Of a DNA stretch of 64,000 nt, positions 44,225 through 56,436 are shown piece after piece. The stretch is from Sclerotinia nivalis (Eukaryota > Ascomycota > Leotiomycetes > Helotiales > Sclerotiniaceae), in assembly GCA_029531795.1 (NCBI GenBank), contig JAPEIS010000007.1, positions 248,001-312,000 of the forward strand. The letters are read 5' to 3'. The notes beneath the pieces were generated by a model. It was given only the letters and a program-made list of their open reading frames with translations. It was not told the DNA's origin and made no database searches. The position numbers were made by a program, and so were the translations under genes. How positions within the stretch are numbered: position 1 is the stretch's first letter; each line of letters starts with the position of its first letter.

Positions 44225-46518
44225 TGTCCACCCAAGGCTTTTAAAAATCCCAATTCCTCTATCTTCACTCCTTGCCCTTAAAACCCAAATTGAAATGAGG
44301 AAACAAGACAAGTAACGGGCAAGACAGAAAAAGCAGAGGAACACGAATGGAAAGAAGAGTCAAAAGATAAAATTACCGCATACTTGTACTGTACCTTTGT
44401 GCCACTTCCCCTTTCATAGTTACTTTTGAGAACGGCTAGTTGTGAGGCTTGACACTATAGTAAGGAAGTTTTGCCTGGGATATGATCTATCGGATGGTGA
44501 TTCAAGCCATGTATGAAGATCCTACCATATACACGAGGTATTCCGATGTAAGGTATGAAAGAAGGGATGTTGATGATTGCGTTGTGTCATCAGACGAAGG
44601 TGTTCCTTTTCCAATTTGATATTGAAGGTAGTCAGAGATGCGTACTTTCTTCCTGATATAAGTACAGTACTATCGTCTGATATCAACGAAGCGGAACTAG
44701 CTATTCATGCATATTGGTTAAAAAACGACCAGTTTATAAAAAGTTGTTGAGACAGAAAAAAAAGGAATATTGATTTGATGTTGTTGGCCAAAGTGTGAGG
44801 TATTTTAGAATCCTTGCTAATTTCCGGAGTAAGCTACTTGTAAGGTTATGGTCCGAGTGTGTCTCCGGAAGATTAATCATCCGTACCCAAATTAGGAATG
44901 GAGCACTAAATGTCACGTTTCTTCTCAATCCCAAACATTTGATTCTCCTCCAAGCTAAACAATCATTCAGAGATAAGAACTTTTCGAGGCTTTTCACGAC
45001 AATAAGTGAGGATGGTATACTTATGAAATTCAGCTGAGAGGTTCAAACGATTGTAACTGGAGAAGGGCTGGGTACGGTGCTTAAAGATGGGCGGAATGCT
45101 CGAGGTCTAGGAGCAAACGGCTATCTTACGATCGATATATATACCTTATACCTATGTTTCACAAACTTGTGTCCACAATTGCCGGCCCAGGAAATCAACA
45201 TCTCTTTTCAACAAACTACGAGATCTAGAATATTGACGAATAGTCGTTTCTCGCCAAGCTATCCATTGCCAGCACACGACTAACCATTACGTCGGCAATA
45301 TAATGGTACATGTCATTTAGGGATGTGTTACGATCTGTTGTTCAAGTCCTGTTCAATCGACACGTCGGCTATCTAACGCAAAAACACGAGTTGTATAATC
45401 ACATGAAGTTTTAAGATGTATACGAGGGAAGCAGCGACGAGGGGAGCAACAGGTTGCATTTATCGACATCATACCGTTCTCACTAATCTCGACATCTTAT
45501 TAATTCAGACGACTTATTGAAAGAGGAAACGAAGGATTGATCCAAATATCCAGCTCTGGATGGCATTCAGCGAGTGCTGAAGCGTATAGTCTGCATTGTT
45601 GGATCTCACCACCCATGTACACATGGCATTTTCGAAATCACCATGAATCACGAATCCTCATACTCTAGACAAAACAAGCTACACATTCGAGAAGTACAAA
45701 TTAACAAACTTGGGTATTATAATTTGAATGCATATTTTTTACCTCTTACTGAAATCTTGCTTCATAATAGCCTATGCTAAATCCCATGATGAAAAAAGCT
45801 GACGGCGAAGTTTCGGTCGCAGCAACGCCGCAAACTTTCATGGCATTTTGTTCGGGAATCTCTGACTTCTGTCAACCAAAGGCCCGTACGAAAAGAATTT
45901 TGTTGGTAACACAGTCTGTCTGACAGTAGAGCAATCATCGAGAGCTTTTAATTATTCTCAGTGCTGAGTTTTGAGCATCTCAACACCATCTTGGGGCTGA
46001 GTGGTCGAAATCGAAAAATCGTGATATTTTGAGATGTTCATCTAAGCAGATGTTTATGTTGGTAATTCAGAATAAAGCTTTCGTTTACAATCTGACGTGA
46101 TGCGCAGCGGAATGTTACCTCCACTTGGCGATCAGGTACCAACAGCCACCAGCAAGTTTCTCATGGTCAACATTCATTGGTTTGAAGGGGTATAATGTTG
46201 TTGTACGTGACACAGCCTTCGGAAACATTTCTATGCGGGAGGCTGGTGATGTATTTTGATATCAGCCCTACGATAGCAAAATTGTCATCATATTATTATC
46301 GCCGATTTGGAAACATCTTTATATAAATAGATGAAGACCTTTCAAGTTTCTTTCAATTTTCATCTCATTTCACATCTCATTCAATTTCCTATCAACCTTC
46401 ATCTTTTTTCTCTTTTTATTTTCCTTGCAACGGCCGTTAAATCTTTCTCTTACTTGGACCTTCAGAACCTATATTCTATTTTACTTTTTTCGACAACCAG
46501 ATTTTATTTCATTTTATC
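44225..46518. other. Gene-poor interval (2.3 kb)
   Basis: No supported gene. It holds the DUF5672 promoter on the left and the cupredoxin promoter on the right. The open frames present are short and lack family motifs or splice partners. Confidence 0.5.
46320..46327 (+). promoter_or_regulatory. TATA box of the cupredoxin gene
   Basis: TATATAAA lies 199 bp before the ATG and is followed by a strongly pyrimidine-rich leader (from about 46340). This arrangement is usual for highly or conditionally expressed secreted-protein genes in fungi. Confidence 0.6.
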
Positions 46519-47520
46519 ATGAAGTTCCCAAGCATTACTATCGTCAGCAGCCTTTTGGCTCTCAGCTCCGCACAACTTTACATAGAAACTGTCCTAGTCG
46601 TGTGCTCTGGCGCACCTCCATCTACTATTACCGAAACAGTCACTGTCGCTGAAAGAAGGTCCGGTGGCTACCAGACTGATCCAATCTACCCCACAACTAC
46701 AGCAGGGTACCCCGTCAGATCAGACTATGTCACCACAGCACAAGGAACCGTAACCTCCGTCAAATATGACGGTGTGAGCAAATCAACAGTCTGGGTTTAC
46801 CCCACTGGCACCGGAAACAAAAAGCACTGCACAGTTGCTACTTACGAGGACAACGTTGTAATTAATGTGAACATCGTTGATATCACAACTGTTATCATCG
46901 ATGGTTTTCTCTTCACAGAGACTGTCACTGCGATAGAAAGCGTCACATATACTCCCACTCCTCCTCCCATCCAGTCGACAACCACGCCACCTTACAGCAC
47001 CGAAACCGATAAACCCTATTCCAAAGTCCACTATGTAACAGTCGGTGATAAAGGTCTCAATATTTACTCTCCCAACCAAATTGACGCCAACGTGGGCGAT
47101 ATCATCCATTTCAAATTCCTCGCCAGAAACCACACGGTCACCCAATCCGATTTCAATACTCCCTGTACCTTCAACGGAGGATTCGACACCGGCTTCAATC
47201 AATTCAACCCCAACAACCAAACCGACATCGCCCTGGATTTCGTTGTTGACACAGACAAACCAATCTGGTTCCACTGCGCGCAAACAACCCCAAAGTCCCA
47301 TTGCCAAGGTGGCATGGTCCTTGGAATTAATCCAGCCGGTAAATTCAATGATTTCTTAGAAAAAGCTAAGAACAGCGGTAATTTTACTGTTATTCCTACT
47401 GAAACTGGATATATCCCCGGTGTTCCAGCTCCGACTAGATATTATACGACAAGTTCTAAGGCTACGGAATATACTCCTTATGAGTATCCTTCTGTTAAGG
47501 GGGGATCTTTCCGGGCATGA
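46519..47520 (+). CDS. Secreted cupredoxin-domain protein, 333 aa
   Basis: A fungal extracellular serine/threonine-rich protein with a C-terminal cupredoxin fold. It has a clear signal peptide (MKFPSITIVSSLLALSSA). Residues 30-165 are Thr/Ser/Pro/Tyr-rich and probably O-glycosylated, with short repeats (ETVTV). The cupredoxin domain spans about 169-275 (KVHYVTVGDKGLNIYSPNQ, WFHCAQ, HCQGGMVLGI). Candidate type-1 copper ligands are H205, C253, H261 and M266, all present. Such domains occur in cell-wall proteins and effectors; the role is unknown. There is no GPI signal: the tail ends in SVKGGSFRA. It is a single exon behind a TATA box. Confidence 0.88.
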   Translation: MKFPSITIVSSLLALSSAQLYIETVLVVCSGAPPSTITETVTVAERRSGGYQTDPIYPTTTAGYPVRSDYVTTAQGTVTSVKYDGVSKSTVWVYPTGTGNKKHCTVATYEDNVVINVNIVDITTVIIDGFLFTETVTAIESVTYTPTPPPIQSTTTPPYSTETDKPYSKVHYVTVGDKGLNIYSPNQIDANVGDIIHFKFLARNHTVTQSDFNTPCTFNGGFDTGFNQFNPNNQTDIALDFVVDTDKPIWFHCAQTTPKSHCQGGMVLGINPAGKFNDFLEKAKNSGNFTVIPTETGYIPGVPAPTRYYTTSSKATEYTPYEYPSVKGGSFRA

Positions 47521-49054
47521 GTGGGGAATTGATGTGGATTTGAGCTTGATGGATAGCGAGGGACCCGGGGATCAAAAAAAAGAATTTGTTTGCATAGCTT
47601 TTGGTGTTTTTGATTTCTAACCGTGTTAGATTAGGTTGGCTGTTTGGCATTTGATTCGTTTTAGTTTAATGATGATAACGATTAGTATAATATAAACGTT
47701 AAAAAATTCTTGAATAGAATTCCATTTATTTACAACACTTCTTGGATTTAGTTTGTGTGGGAGTTGAATAATAGTTGATATCTTTGAATTCTTCGTTCCT
47801 CATCGCTCTTCAACGTCTGTATTGTTCTATTCTTATGTAAACCAATGTTACGTACTAAAATTCATATCTCTGATACTCCATCGTATTCGACTGCTAGAGC
47901 TCGCCACTGCTCGATGATGCCATACAGCATAGCTCTGATAAAGCTATACTGTTGTATGGAGCCAAATCTTGAATCGTAATTTTTTATCGACAAATTTGTC
48001 TAATTTAGTCCAGCCTATTTTTTCTCTGCACCTTTTGTCATATCGAAGATTTACATAAACCCAGCACATCATTGGGTGCGTAAATTCTTATATCTTTTCG
48101 TGAGATTATTTGGTTTATGGTGATTATTTATGATAAAGCTCAACACTATGAAGTAGCTTTCAGTTCGGTCTATAGTCGGTTTGTAGGTTCGACAACCGGC
48201 CTAGACTTTCCTTCAGGTCAAAATACTTCTAATCAAGGCAACGTCGCTACCTATCTAGGTGTGCAACAGATACAATCTAGAGCTCTTATATATCTTTCAT
48301 ATCTATATTGATTTGGTCTGCCCTGAAGAAAAGGGTAATGTGGTGATTGATAGAATGAACACGGTAGACGCTGATGTATTCTTGACTCTTTAGAATCGGT
48401 AAAACTTGGGGCGCGAGTGGAAGTCGAAGTAGGAGGGGAAGGATGGAGAGAGGAGAGGAGAGAGTGAGTTATAAGTGGGCGATGGGGCAGGTGTTGAAGG
48501 GATGTACATGTGAGGGATTGGCTTATGAAACATAGAGGGGTGGTTGGAATTGGAGTTTGCATGGAATTTGTGTTTATGTATTTGCTGGAATTTCATTTTT
48601 CATTGCTTTAACTATCACCAGATTTGGGAAATTTCGGCCTCAACTGAACCTTTTTAAGGTGATGTCTAATTTGTTGTATACCGAGACTAGAAAAATTGAA
48701 TGTATGAGATATTGTCAAACTCTTAATATCAAGTGAGTGATTCCCATCGAATCTCGATCTGTTGAAGAGGCGATATTTTGGTGACGAACGCAATTGGTGA
48801 GGTTTCTTAGTGTATGTTTATCCATATATCGACTGCTGGATATAATTAAGCGAGTTATACCTCCCAATCCAAACGTGTTATTAATTAATCTTCGTTAAAT
48901 GAGACTACACCGAGGATATATCCACACTCCTCTTACCCCTCACTTCTGTCCTCTTCATCTTACAATTTGTTCATTTATATGTCATGTACGGAGTATAAAA
49001 CGCACAGGCAGATCTGCTATATTGAAAGTCGGATTCACGAATTCATATCTAAAA
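47521..49054. other. Intergenic, 1.5 kb
   Basis: No supported gene. The right part holds the promoter of the 2EXR gene, with the 13-mer TGTACGGAGTATA at 48985-48997. A purine-rich patch lies near 48420-48480. Confidence 0.5.
48985..48997 (+). repeat. Shared promoter 13-mer, copy 1
   Basis: TGTACGGAGTATA, 58 bp upstream of the 2EXR gene ATG at 49055; the identical 13-mer recurs at 50235. It contains the TACGGAGTA core. Confidence 0.6.
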
Positions 49055-49918
49055 ATGTCCAGCGCTAAGCAACCACCTATGCAGTTCTCAGATCTTCCTG
49101 TCGAGATTCGCTGTTTGATCTGGAAATATAGTTTTACGGAAGAGAGGATACTTCCTTTCAGAGTCAATAAAGCATCGTGGGAAAGAATCACTTACATTCG
49201 TTCTTTTCATAATCTCCCTCCGCCAAAACTCTTGCATGTCTGCCAAGAATCACGAAAAGAGGCATTGCGATTTTATCGTCTAGGATCTTGGGATGTATCA
49301 ATTTATGGTCAAGTCCGTCGTCGTGGATGGTGGAATCCATCGATGGATATCATTTATGTTCCATACTGGCTTCCAAGCCGGCCTCCATCACCTTCACCTC
49401 CAGGGACCGTAATCAGTACCAATGATGCAAACAGAGGAAACATGAATCTTATTCGCGGTGATATACATTTCCAAGAGCGCATGGCAACCATACAGCATCT
49501 TGCATTCTCAACGAAGAGTGCATCAATTCGATGGGAATGGGAGGCACGCATCAAAATTGGTCAATCTTGGAGCTGGTCAGATCTGGCGGACTGGCTATCT
49601 AAATTCCCGCTTTTGAAGACCTTTACATTGATTGTCGATTATATGACATATCGTTATAGTGCACAGGGGCCTCGATGGGTTGATCATCTGGACTTTGCGA
49701 TTGAAGGAAGATGGCGGGATCATTCGTCAAGATGGGATATGACACCGTCGAAAATTATCTCGGGATTGGAACAGTGTTTTGAGCTTATCAAGTCTGCGAA
49801 AAATGATTCGAATTGGAAGCCTCCGCGGGTGAGAATTGTGCTAGATGAGGAGGATTGGGATGAATGTCATAGACGTGAGGAGCGTTACCGGAGAAGGAAT
49901 CCAGGATCATATGATTAA
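49055..49918 (+). CDS. 2EXR-domain protein, 287 aa
   Basis: A fungal 2EXR-family protein. The domain begins FSDLPVEIRCLIWKYSF and carries the expected later segment LLHVCQESRKEALRFYRLGS. The domain is common in filamentous ascomycetes and resembles an F-box-like module in placing LP-x-EIR at its start; its biochemical role is unknown. The rest is Trp/Arg-rich (RWEWEARIKIGQSWSWSDL) with a charged tail. I chose the ATG at 49055; the open frame extends upstream to 48899, but that part reads like a leader. It is one of four 2EXR-like genes in the last 15 kb and the most divergent of them. Confidence 0.8.
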   Translation: MSSAKQPPMQFSDLPVEIRCLIWKYSFTEERILPFRVNKASWERITYIRSFHNLPPPKLLHVCQESRKEALRFYRLGSWDVSIYGQVRRRGWWNPSMDIIYVPYWLPSRPPSPSPPGTVISTNDANRGNMNLIRGDIHFQERMATIQHLAFSTKSASIRWEWEARIKIGQSWSWSDLADWLSKFPLLKTFTLIVDYMTYRYSAQGPRWVDHLDFAIEGRWRDHSSRWDMTPSKIISGLEQCFELIKSAKNDSNWKPPRVRIVLDEEDWDECHRREERYRRRNPGSYD

Positions 49919-50419
49919 GAACTGAACTAGCTGTTGGGTTGGCGATGTTATGAAAGGGTAATGATGTGTTCAAACTTGCATGAAATCCTTTAACTATCGG
50001 CTTCACCTCAATAACAATTTGGATATTATCGGATGATAATAATCAGATTAATAGAGACTTTACGTTGTATACATTCGTTAAAAAGTGGACGAGATCCGAG
50101 AAAACTATCTAGATATTAATAATTCTTGTAAAAGAAGAAACCATTATAAATTTTTTAAACATTATTTGAATATTGAATATCAAATTCAGTATCTTGATGT
50201 TTATAGAATAATACAGATTTGTTGAATAAAACAGTGTACGGAGTATACAGCCCACAAGTCGCTTCATAGGTGGTTTTCTATTTTTATTATGAGGTTGCTA
50301 GGGTAAACAAAAAAAGTAAACAACCCTATCATCTTCAATTTCTTATCAGCCAGAACAACTCCAAACATTACGACAAAAACACATTGACTGACAACCACCA
50401 ACAACTCAATAATCTCACC
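49919..50419. other. A+T-rich intergenic
   Basis: About 500 bp, very A+T-rich at 50030-50230, holding the BUB1 promoter and the second TGTACGGAGTATA copy at 50235-50247. Confidence 0.5.
50235..50247 (+). repeat. Shared promoter 13-mer, copy 2
   Basis: TGTACGGAGTATA, 173 bp upstream of the BUB1 ATG, identical to the copy at 48985. Confidence 0.6.
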
Positions 50420-53400
50420 ATGTCTACCTCCGAGGATTTAATTGACTTCGATATAATTGAGAACCAAAAAGAAAATATTCAATCATTGCCCCAAGGACGA
50501 TCCGCACGAAACCTCGCAAAATTATTCTCCCCCTCTCCTCTGCAACCCCTCTCAACACCTACACCATCCGACACAAGAAACCTGAACGATGCGATTAGAG
50601 AAGAATATGAAGCAGAATTAGTCAATATTGGAGAATCAGACGACCCATTAGATATGTTTGATCGATATGTCAAATGGACACTTGATGCATACCCCTCCGC
50701 ACAAGCAACACCCAATTCACAGCTCGCCCCTCTCCTTGAGCGCGCAACGAAAACATTCCTCAATTCTCCACAATATAAAAATGATCCACGATATCTGAAG
50801 CTTTGGCTTCAATATATACGATTTTTCTCCGATACTCCACGCGAAACTTTTGCTTTTTTGGCTCGTCATAATATTGGTGAAGGATTAGCATTATTCTACG
50901 AAGAATTCGCGGGATGGTTGGAAGGTGCTGGCAGATGGGTCCAGGCGGAGGAAGTTTTTCAAATGGGTATTGATAAGGAGGCTAGGCCGGCACCACGTTT
51001 GTTGCGCAAATTCAAGGAGTTCCAGGAAAGATTTGCTGCTAGACCTGATAGCGGTAATGAACCCTCATCGCCGGCATTGCCTACAGTACGACCTGCACTT
51101 GCTGCAAAAATTGACCCATATGCTGCAGTTGCGCCAGCTCCTGAGGATCCTCAAGCGCCGAGACCATCTGCGGGCGTGGGTGGTTCATCGACAACAAAGA
51201 GTGGTAAGCAGAAGTTAAAGATTTTCTCGGATGATGAGAATGGTGCGCCAGCAGTCTCCGCATCTCCGGGAGCGGGATGGCAGAGTATAGGATCATTGGC
51301 AGATAGAAAGAAGGAAAACAGGATTGAACCCAAGCCATGGGTTGGAGAAACATTGAAAGCCGGTGGAAAGAAGAGCAGTACCAAGATACCAATTTTCAAG
51401 GACGAGGTATGTTTTTCCTTCTGTTCTGTCCCTTGTTATGCATATGTTGATGATCATAGGACTAATTTTTGGCACTTATGGCGTTATGTATTTCAGTCTA
51501 TACCATTACCTCAAATCACAAATCCAGAATTGCAACAAGTGACTATTAATCCAAAAAATGGAAGAAGTGAACGCATTTTTGTTAATCTTGAAGCTGTGTA
51601 TCCTACTCCTGATCAAATTGGGACGGAATTAAGTTTTGAGGAGTTACGTGCTGCTCATCGTGGATGGTTGGATAAGTTGTGGGAACCAGAGTTGGATATA
51701 CCATCAGAGGAGCCCGTGTCGAATGAATCAACTCAAGATTCTAACGTTAGTATTGAAACTATTACTCGAGATATTCCGGACAAACTTGTCATTGCTCGGG
51801 ATCCAGTATTCTCAGATGAAAATCGACCGGAGAAACTTGTTATTCCTAAGGATGCAATATACTTGGATGAGAATGGAGCAAAGAAAGAACACAATAAAGA
51901 AACCAAGCATCGGCGAATGAAAGTTAAGGAGGTCAATAAGACACAAATAAGTGAGCAGTGAGAAGGTTTTTGAGAGACATTTATAGCTAATATTTTGTAG
52001 TCAGCGCCAAACTTTCTTCGCCGACGGGGAAAAAGATGACCAAGAGAAAATCATCAAAAGAGCAAACGATGACTCTTCATACTAAAGCAGCAACTGATGA
52101 AATTTATGATATATTTAATCAGCCACTCAAAGCCGCGGATGAGGAGGAAGAGGAGGAAGAGGAAGAAAGTGATGACGATGACGGGGATATGACCGATGGC
52201 GATTATACGAGTGGAGGCGAAAGCACCATGACCGGAAGACTTAATGGTACGAGTGAAGCAGGTGACGATGACGAAACCACTGGTGTGAAGAGCGAAAGCG
52301 AGTGGACCGAGTTTACAGCTCAAAAGCATGTCCCTGATGTGGATGACGAAGATGAAACGCGAGCTTCAACCTTTTCTGATGCAGAAGATGAAGAGTTTGA
52401 GGCTATCAAAGTCGCAATTCCTCGTGATGTGGAAGAAAATGACGAGCTCGTGACTCCAATATCTGAAGATGGGCCATCTAATTCGACAACTAGTTTTGTT
52501 CCAATACCTCCTGAAGATTATGATCCACCAACCCACCCATATCGAGATCCTGCTCAAGTTTCTCAAAATCGACTTCCTTTCATGACCCCGATCGTTGAGA
52601 GAACTGAATCATCTCTTGGTTTACCAACGATCAGAGATCAGAAAAATTATTTCAATTCTACTACTAGCCCGAGTAAAGGTAGTGGATCGAAAATACAAGT
52701 GTTCCAGGATGATGACGGCAGTAGTCCGTTGAGGGAAATTATCAATGAAGCAAAACCCACCGATAGAATACCACAACCACAATTAGGCAAGAAAAAGCCT
52801 CTTTCGAATTCAACAGCATTCGCTAAAGAAATAACACCCAAGGGACCTATCATTCACGACTCACAGTGCAATCCAGTGGATGAAAGTATCCGTCAATTAA
52901 TCTTCGAAAAATTGCAACCACCACTTAGCTCTTACGAGGGTTTCTTTCAGCATGACGAAGCAAGAGGTCAATCAGCGGAGTTGAAGAAGTATGCCAAAGC
53001 TGTCTCAAAAGCAAAAGGTTCAAGCGACAGAACTAGTATCTCTGCAGCCCCAGTCTTGGAATTTCCCGGTACAGATAGACATTATACACTAAAGCGAGAG
53101 CTTGGCGCTGGTGCGTTTGCTCCTGTGTTCCTCCTTGAAAGTGCAACAAGCGACGGCGAGCAAGACGAGAATGACACTCCGGCAGTCATGGGTAAAGGAG
53201 CTTTTGATCATTTCAACCGCAAATCTTTAGAAGCACTCAAAATGGAAGATCCACCAAGTGCATGGGAATTCTACATCATGCGCCAAGCTAAACGAAGACT
53301 TGGAGTTTCTCGTCCAGCAGAAAGTATTATCGATGCATATGAAATGCATCTTTATAGAGATGAATGCTACCTGATAGAAGAATACAGAGATCAGGGTACT

Positions 53401-54174
53401 CTTTTAGACATTATCAACATCTCCCGTGCAGACGCAAAATCACCCGGAGGTGTCATGGACGAACTCCTCGTCATGTTCTTTACCATCGAACTCTTTCGTA
53501 CCATTGAAGCCCTCCATTCCAAAGGAATTCTCCACGGTGATCTAAAAGCGGACAATTGTCTCGTGCGTTTCGATATACTTTCAGATGACGATGTCTGGAG
53601 TCCAAAATATAAGAGGGATGGTAGCGGATGTTGGAATAAAAAGGGGATTTCGCTAATTGATTTTGGGAGAGGAATTGATATGAAATGTTTCAAACCAGAA
53701 GTACAATTTATCGCAGATTGGAAAACAAGTCCTCAGGATTGTGCGGAAATGAGAGAATTGAGACCTTGGACTTATCAAATTGATTATCATGGATTAGCTG
53801 GTATTATCCATTCAATGCTTTTTGGAAAATATATAGATACCATCGCCGAGAGACCAAATGGTGGAGCTAGCGACGCTATTGGTGGAATTGGTGGAGGAAT
53901 CGGTGGTGGGTTACGCAAATGGAAAATTAAAGAGGGATTAAAGAGATACTGGCAAACAGAAATTTGGGCAGGTGTCTTTGATCTTTTGCTTAATCCACAG
54001 GGGTATGTTGATGGTGAGGAAGGTGGAAGAATGCCGGTTATTAGGGGGATGAGGGTTATGAGGGAGGAGATGGAGAGTTGGTTGGAGGCGAATTGTGAGA
54101 AGGGGATGGGGTTGTTGAAGGGGGTTAGGAGGTTGGAGGAGGGGGTTAGGGAGAGGAGTAAGGGGAGGAGGTAG
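50420..54174 (+). CDS. bub1: Spindle checkpoint kinase BUB1 / MadBub type, 1204 aa, three exons
   Basis: BUB1 recruits checkpoint proteins to kinetochores and phosphorylates histone H2A. Exons are 50420-51406, 51497-51950 and 52001-54174; introns of 90 and 50 nt join in phase. The N-terminal Mad3/BUB1 TPR region is at about 55-206 (YEAELVNI, DPRYLKLWLQYI, FQMGIDKEARP). KEN boxes sit at 17-19 and at about 298-300, followed by a GLEBS-like segment (STKIPIFKDE). After an acidic disordered stretch comes the kinase domain from about 846: a Gly loop ELGAGAFAPVF, a likely Lys in LEALKMEDPP, the loop HGDLKADNCLV (about 990-1000) and LIDFGRG (about 1032). The HGD triad form is typical of BUB1. Two KEN boxes plus an intact kinase suggest one gene doing both Mad3 and Bub1 jobs. 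Confidence 0.93.
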
Positions 54175-55320
54175 AGATTGAGCTGAGGTGGTAGAGAGTT
54201 GATTAGGAGTCGATTGGGCAGGAGTCATATGGGGAGTATGAAAGTGACGTGTTTATTATGAATGGAGTTGGGCGTTGTATTCTATTGTAGGGGTTGGGTG
54301 CATTGGCGTTTTGGTTGAGTTGTAAATAGCCATCCGTGGTCTTGATTGTTGATAGATGACTTGTTACAGATGTGGATTTATGATTAATGATCCATCCTAT
54401 CCTTTCTAGTCAATATTTCGCTCATCAGAGTGTAGCTAGATTCCTCCAAAACTCAGGTTGCAAGGTTCAAGTGATTGGCATGATGATGTAGGTTAAGCAA
54501 TTTCCCAAGCTCATTTCACTTTTCAATAAAGCTTCACTACTCTATTTATTTTGTATCTCGTTTCTTGCCCCTTTCTCATTCCTCGCTTGTTTTTATACTC
54601 CCCCATACCAACACCTTAACTTCATGCGCATACTGATGTTTGCTCTCCTTTGCTTTCTTTGCCTTGTTTTTTGCTTCTTCGGTGTAAAAGAACTTACTGT
54701 AAATAATTTGATTCTGTTCTTGGTATTATCACCCCGGGGGGGGGGGGGGGGGGGTACTGTGAGGCTGAGTAGTTTGGGGGTTGGATTTTTGAGAAAAAGG
54801 TGTGAGGTGGCCGAACTACTCGTAGGTTCTAGAATAGATTGAGGTAGGGGCTGAGGAGTTTATGGAATTTTGTATGAGTAAGAAGATTGTTGAGGAAGTT
54901 GGAGATTGTTTTTGTGATGGTGAGAAAGAATGTGATTTGTTTTATGCTTAGGGAATTGATTGTATGAGTATGAGTATTGGTATGGGGATGGGGATGTATG
55001 TGGTTTTTAATTGTTTATTCAGGATTCGTAGAAGAGAGAAGAGGAAGAAGAAGAAATAAATGTGAAATTGCGTTGCAATAATAGAGGTATGGAGAGTATT
55101 TATTTCACGGATTAAAATGTAAGATCTAATATATTGTGCAGATGTTTTTTGTATTAATGGTAAAGACTATTTAGTATTGATTTTTCGCTAATCTAAGTGC
55201 TAATTTATCGCTTTCCCTTCTTATAGATTCCGACCTGATAGCAATCGCGCTGCATGCTACAACTGTCTATCATATTGTCCTATCCTGCGAAATCCATGCC
55301 GCGTCTCACACATACCCAAT
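54175..55320. other. Convergent intergenic, 1.1 kb, with poly-G tract
   Basis: Between the BUB1 3' end and the end of the 2EXR gene. It contains the 19-nt G run at 54736-54754 and purine-rich stretches near 55030. No gene is seen; open frames around 54624-54842 are crossed by the poly-G and look spurious. Confidence 0.5.
54736..54754. repeat. Homopolymer of 19 G
   Basis: An uninterrupted run of 19 G preceded by CCCC. Such runs are unstable and prone to sequencing or assembly error. Confidence 0.9.
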
Positions 55321-56436
55321 CTACCATGGAGCTCCATCAAAGATTTGCGCCAACCCTTTATATGCATCCAAAACAGTCCCATCTGCATGAACCGGCAAGT
55401 AACCCCCAAACCCTGGAAGGTAGAGTCTAGGCTCGGGACACTTCTTCCCCTTTTCACGCCACGACTTATCCTGGTCAATTCGACCAATCAACCCTGGAAC
55501 CGGTACGCGCTCGCTCCAGAATCTTACTGATTCTGGCCGAAGTTCATAATTCGGGTCCTGATGGTTGGGAAGGTTTTGAAAATCGAGAAGGATGTCTTCT
55601 GCGATTTCTACCACTGGTGTTGGTTCTCTATTGCTTGGTCTACCATTTTCATCTTCAAACTCAAAGTAGAAAAATTCATCCGTGACGTCGAAGATGATTT
55701 CTTCAACATCAATGTCCATATCAGTGACCGCTGATTCATTCCCGATAATAACAGACAATTTCTCAAGCGCGGGACATTGCATACTAAGCATACCGTACAT
55801 TAAATGACTAATGTCGATTTCTGACAGATTAAAAAGTCTATGACGCCATGATAGGTCACCTGAGTTGATCAGGGCTAGATGTCTGACACAAGACAGGTCG
55901 ATAGAGCCACCCACAAGGTACACCAGAAAAAGCTGGCGATAACTCATGAGTAAAGTGTCATGCTCGGGTTGCAGATAAACGTGACTTAAAGAGCGGTATC
56001 CGGAACCCTTCACGCCGAAGTTGTTGCGCCTACTATGTTGCCAAAAGAAGTTCGGCAAAGCCAAACCCTGAAGGCGCATCGCGGTGAATAGCTGGGATCT
56101 CGAGCCTTTTTTGTATTTTTGGATCTCAACCTTCTTATATTGTCGAAGAATTTCAGTGTTGAAGAACCAAGAAGTGTTGAGTAGTGGCGTGAGGTGCAGA
56201 TCAGGCAAGATTTGCAGGTTCAAAATAATATCAAGTCCGTTGAATTTGGTATCAAATGCAAAACGAATTACTCGTGGTGGAGGAAGTGCGTATTTCAAAA
56301 TCAAGACCTGGACTTCGGTAGGGAGGAATGAAAAGAGCGGGAAGTCTCCGCAGTCTTTTGATCTTCTGATAGCTCTATAGGCGCGAGCCCCGGATGGTGT
56401 GAACCAACTGGAAGAAGTGGTATCCATAGTCGCCAT
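55321..56436 (-). CDS. 2EXR-domain protein, 371 aa (left half of inverted pair)
   Basis: A single open exon. The 2EXR-like start is at about residue 34: FSFLPTEVQVLILKYALPPP, followed by VIRFAFD. A segment YLQPEHDTLLMSYRQLF and then GGSIDLSCVRHLALI follows, an arrangement shared with the gene at 57266. The C-terminus is almost identical to that gene (YKGLAQIFDGAPW here, YKGLAQIFDGASW there), marking them as paralogues. The two lie head to head, 830 bp apart. There is no signal peptide and the function is unknown. The N-terminal 30 residues (Ser/Thr-rich) are variable. Confidence 0.8.
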   Translation of the reverse strand: MATMDTTSSSWFTPSGARAYRAIRRSKDCGDFPLFSFLPTEVQVLILKYALPPPRVIRFAFDTKFNGLDIILNLQILPDLHLTPLLNTSWFFNTEILRQYKKVEIQKYKKGSRSQLFTAMRLQGLALPNFFWQHSRRNNFGVKGSGYRSLSHVYLQPEHDTLLMSYRQLFLVYLVGGSIDLSCVRHLALINSGDLSWRHRLFNLSEIDISHLMYGMLSMQCPALEKLSVIIGNESAVTDMDIDVEEIIFDVTDEFFYFEFEDENGRPSNREPTPVVEIAEDILLDFQNLPNHQDPNYELRPESVRFWSERVPVPGLIGRIDQDKSWREKGKKCPEPRLYLPGFGGYLPVHADGTVLDAYKGLAQIFDGAPW

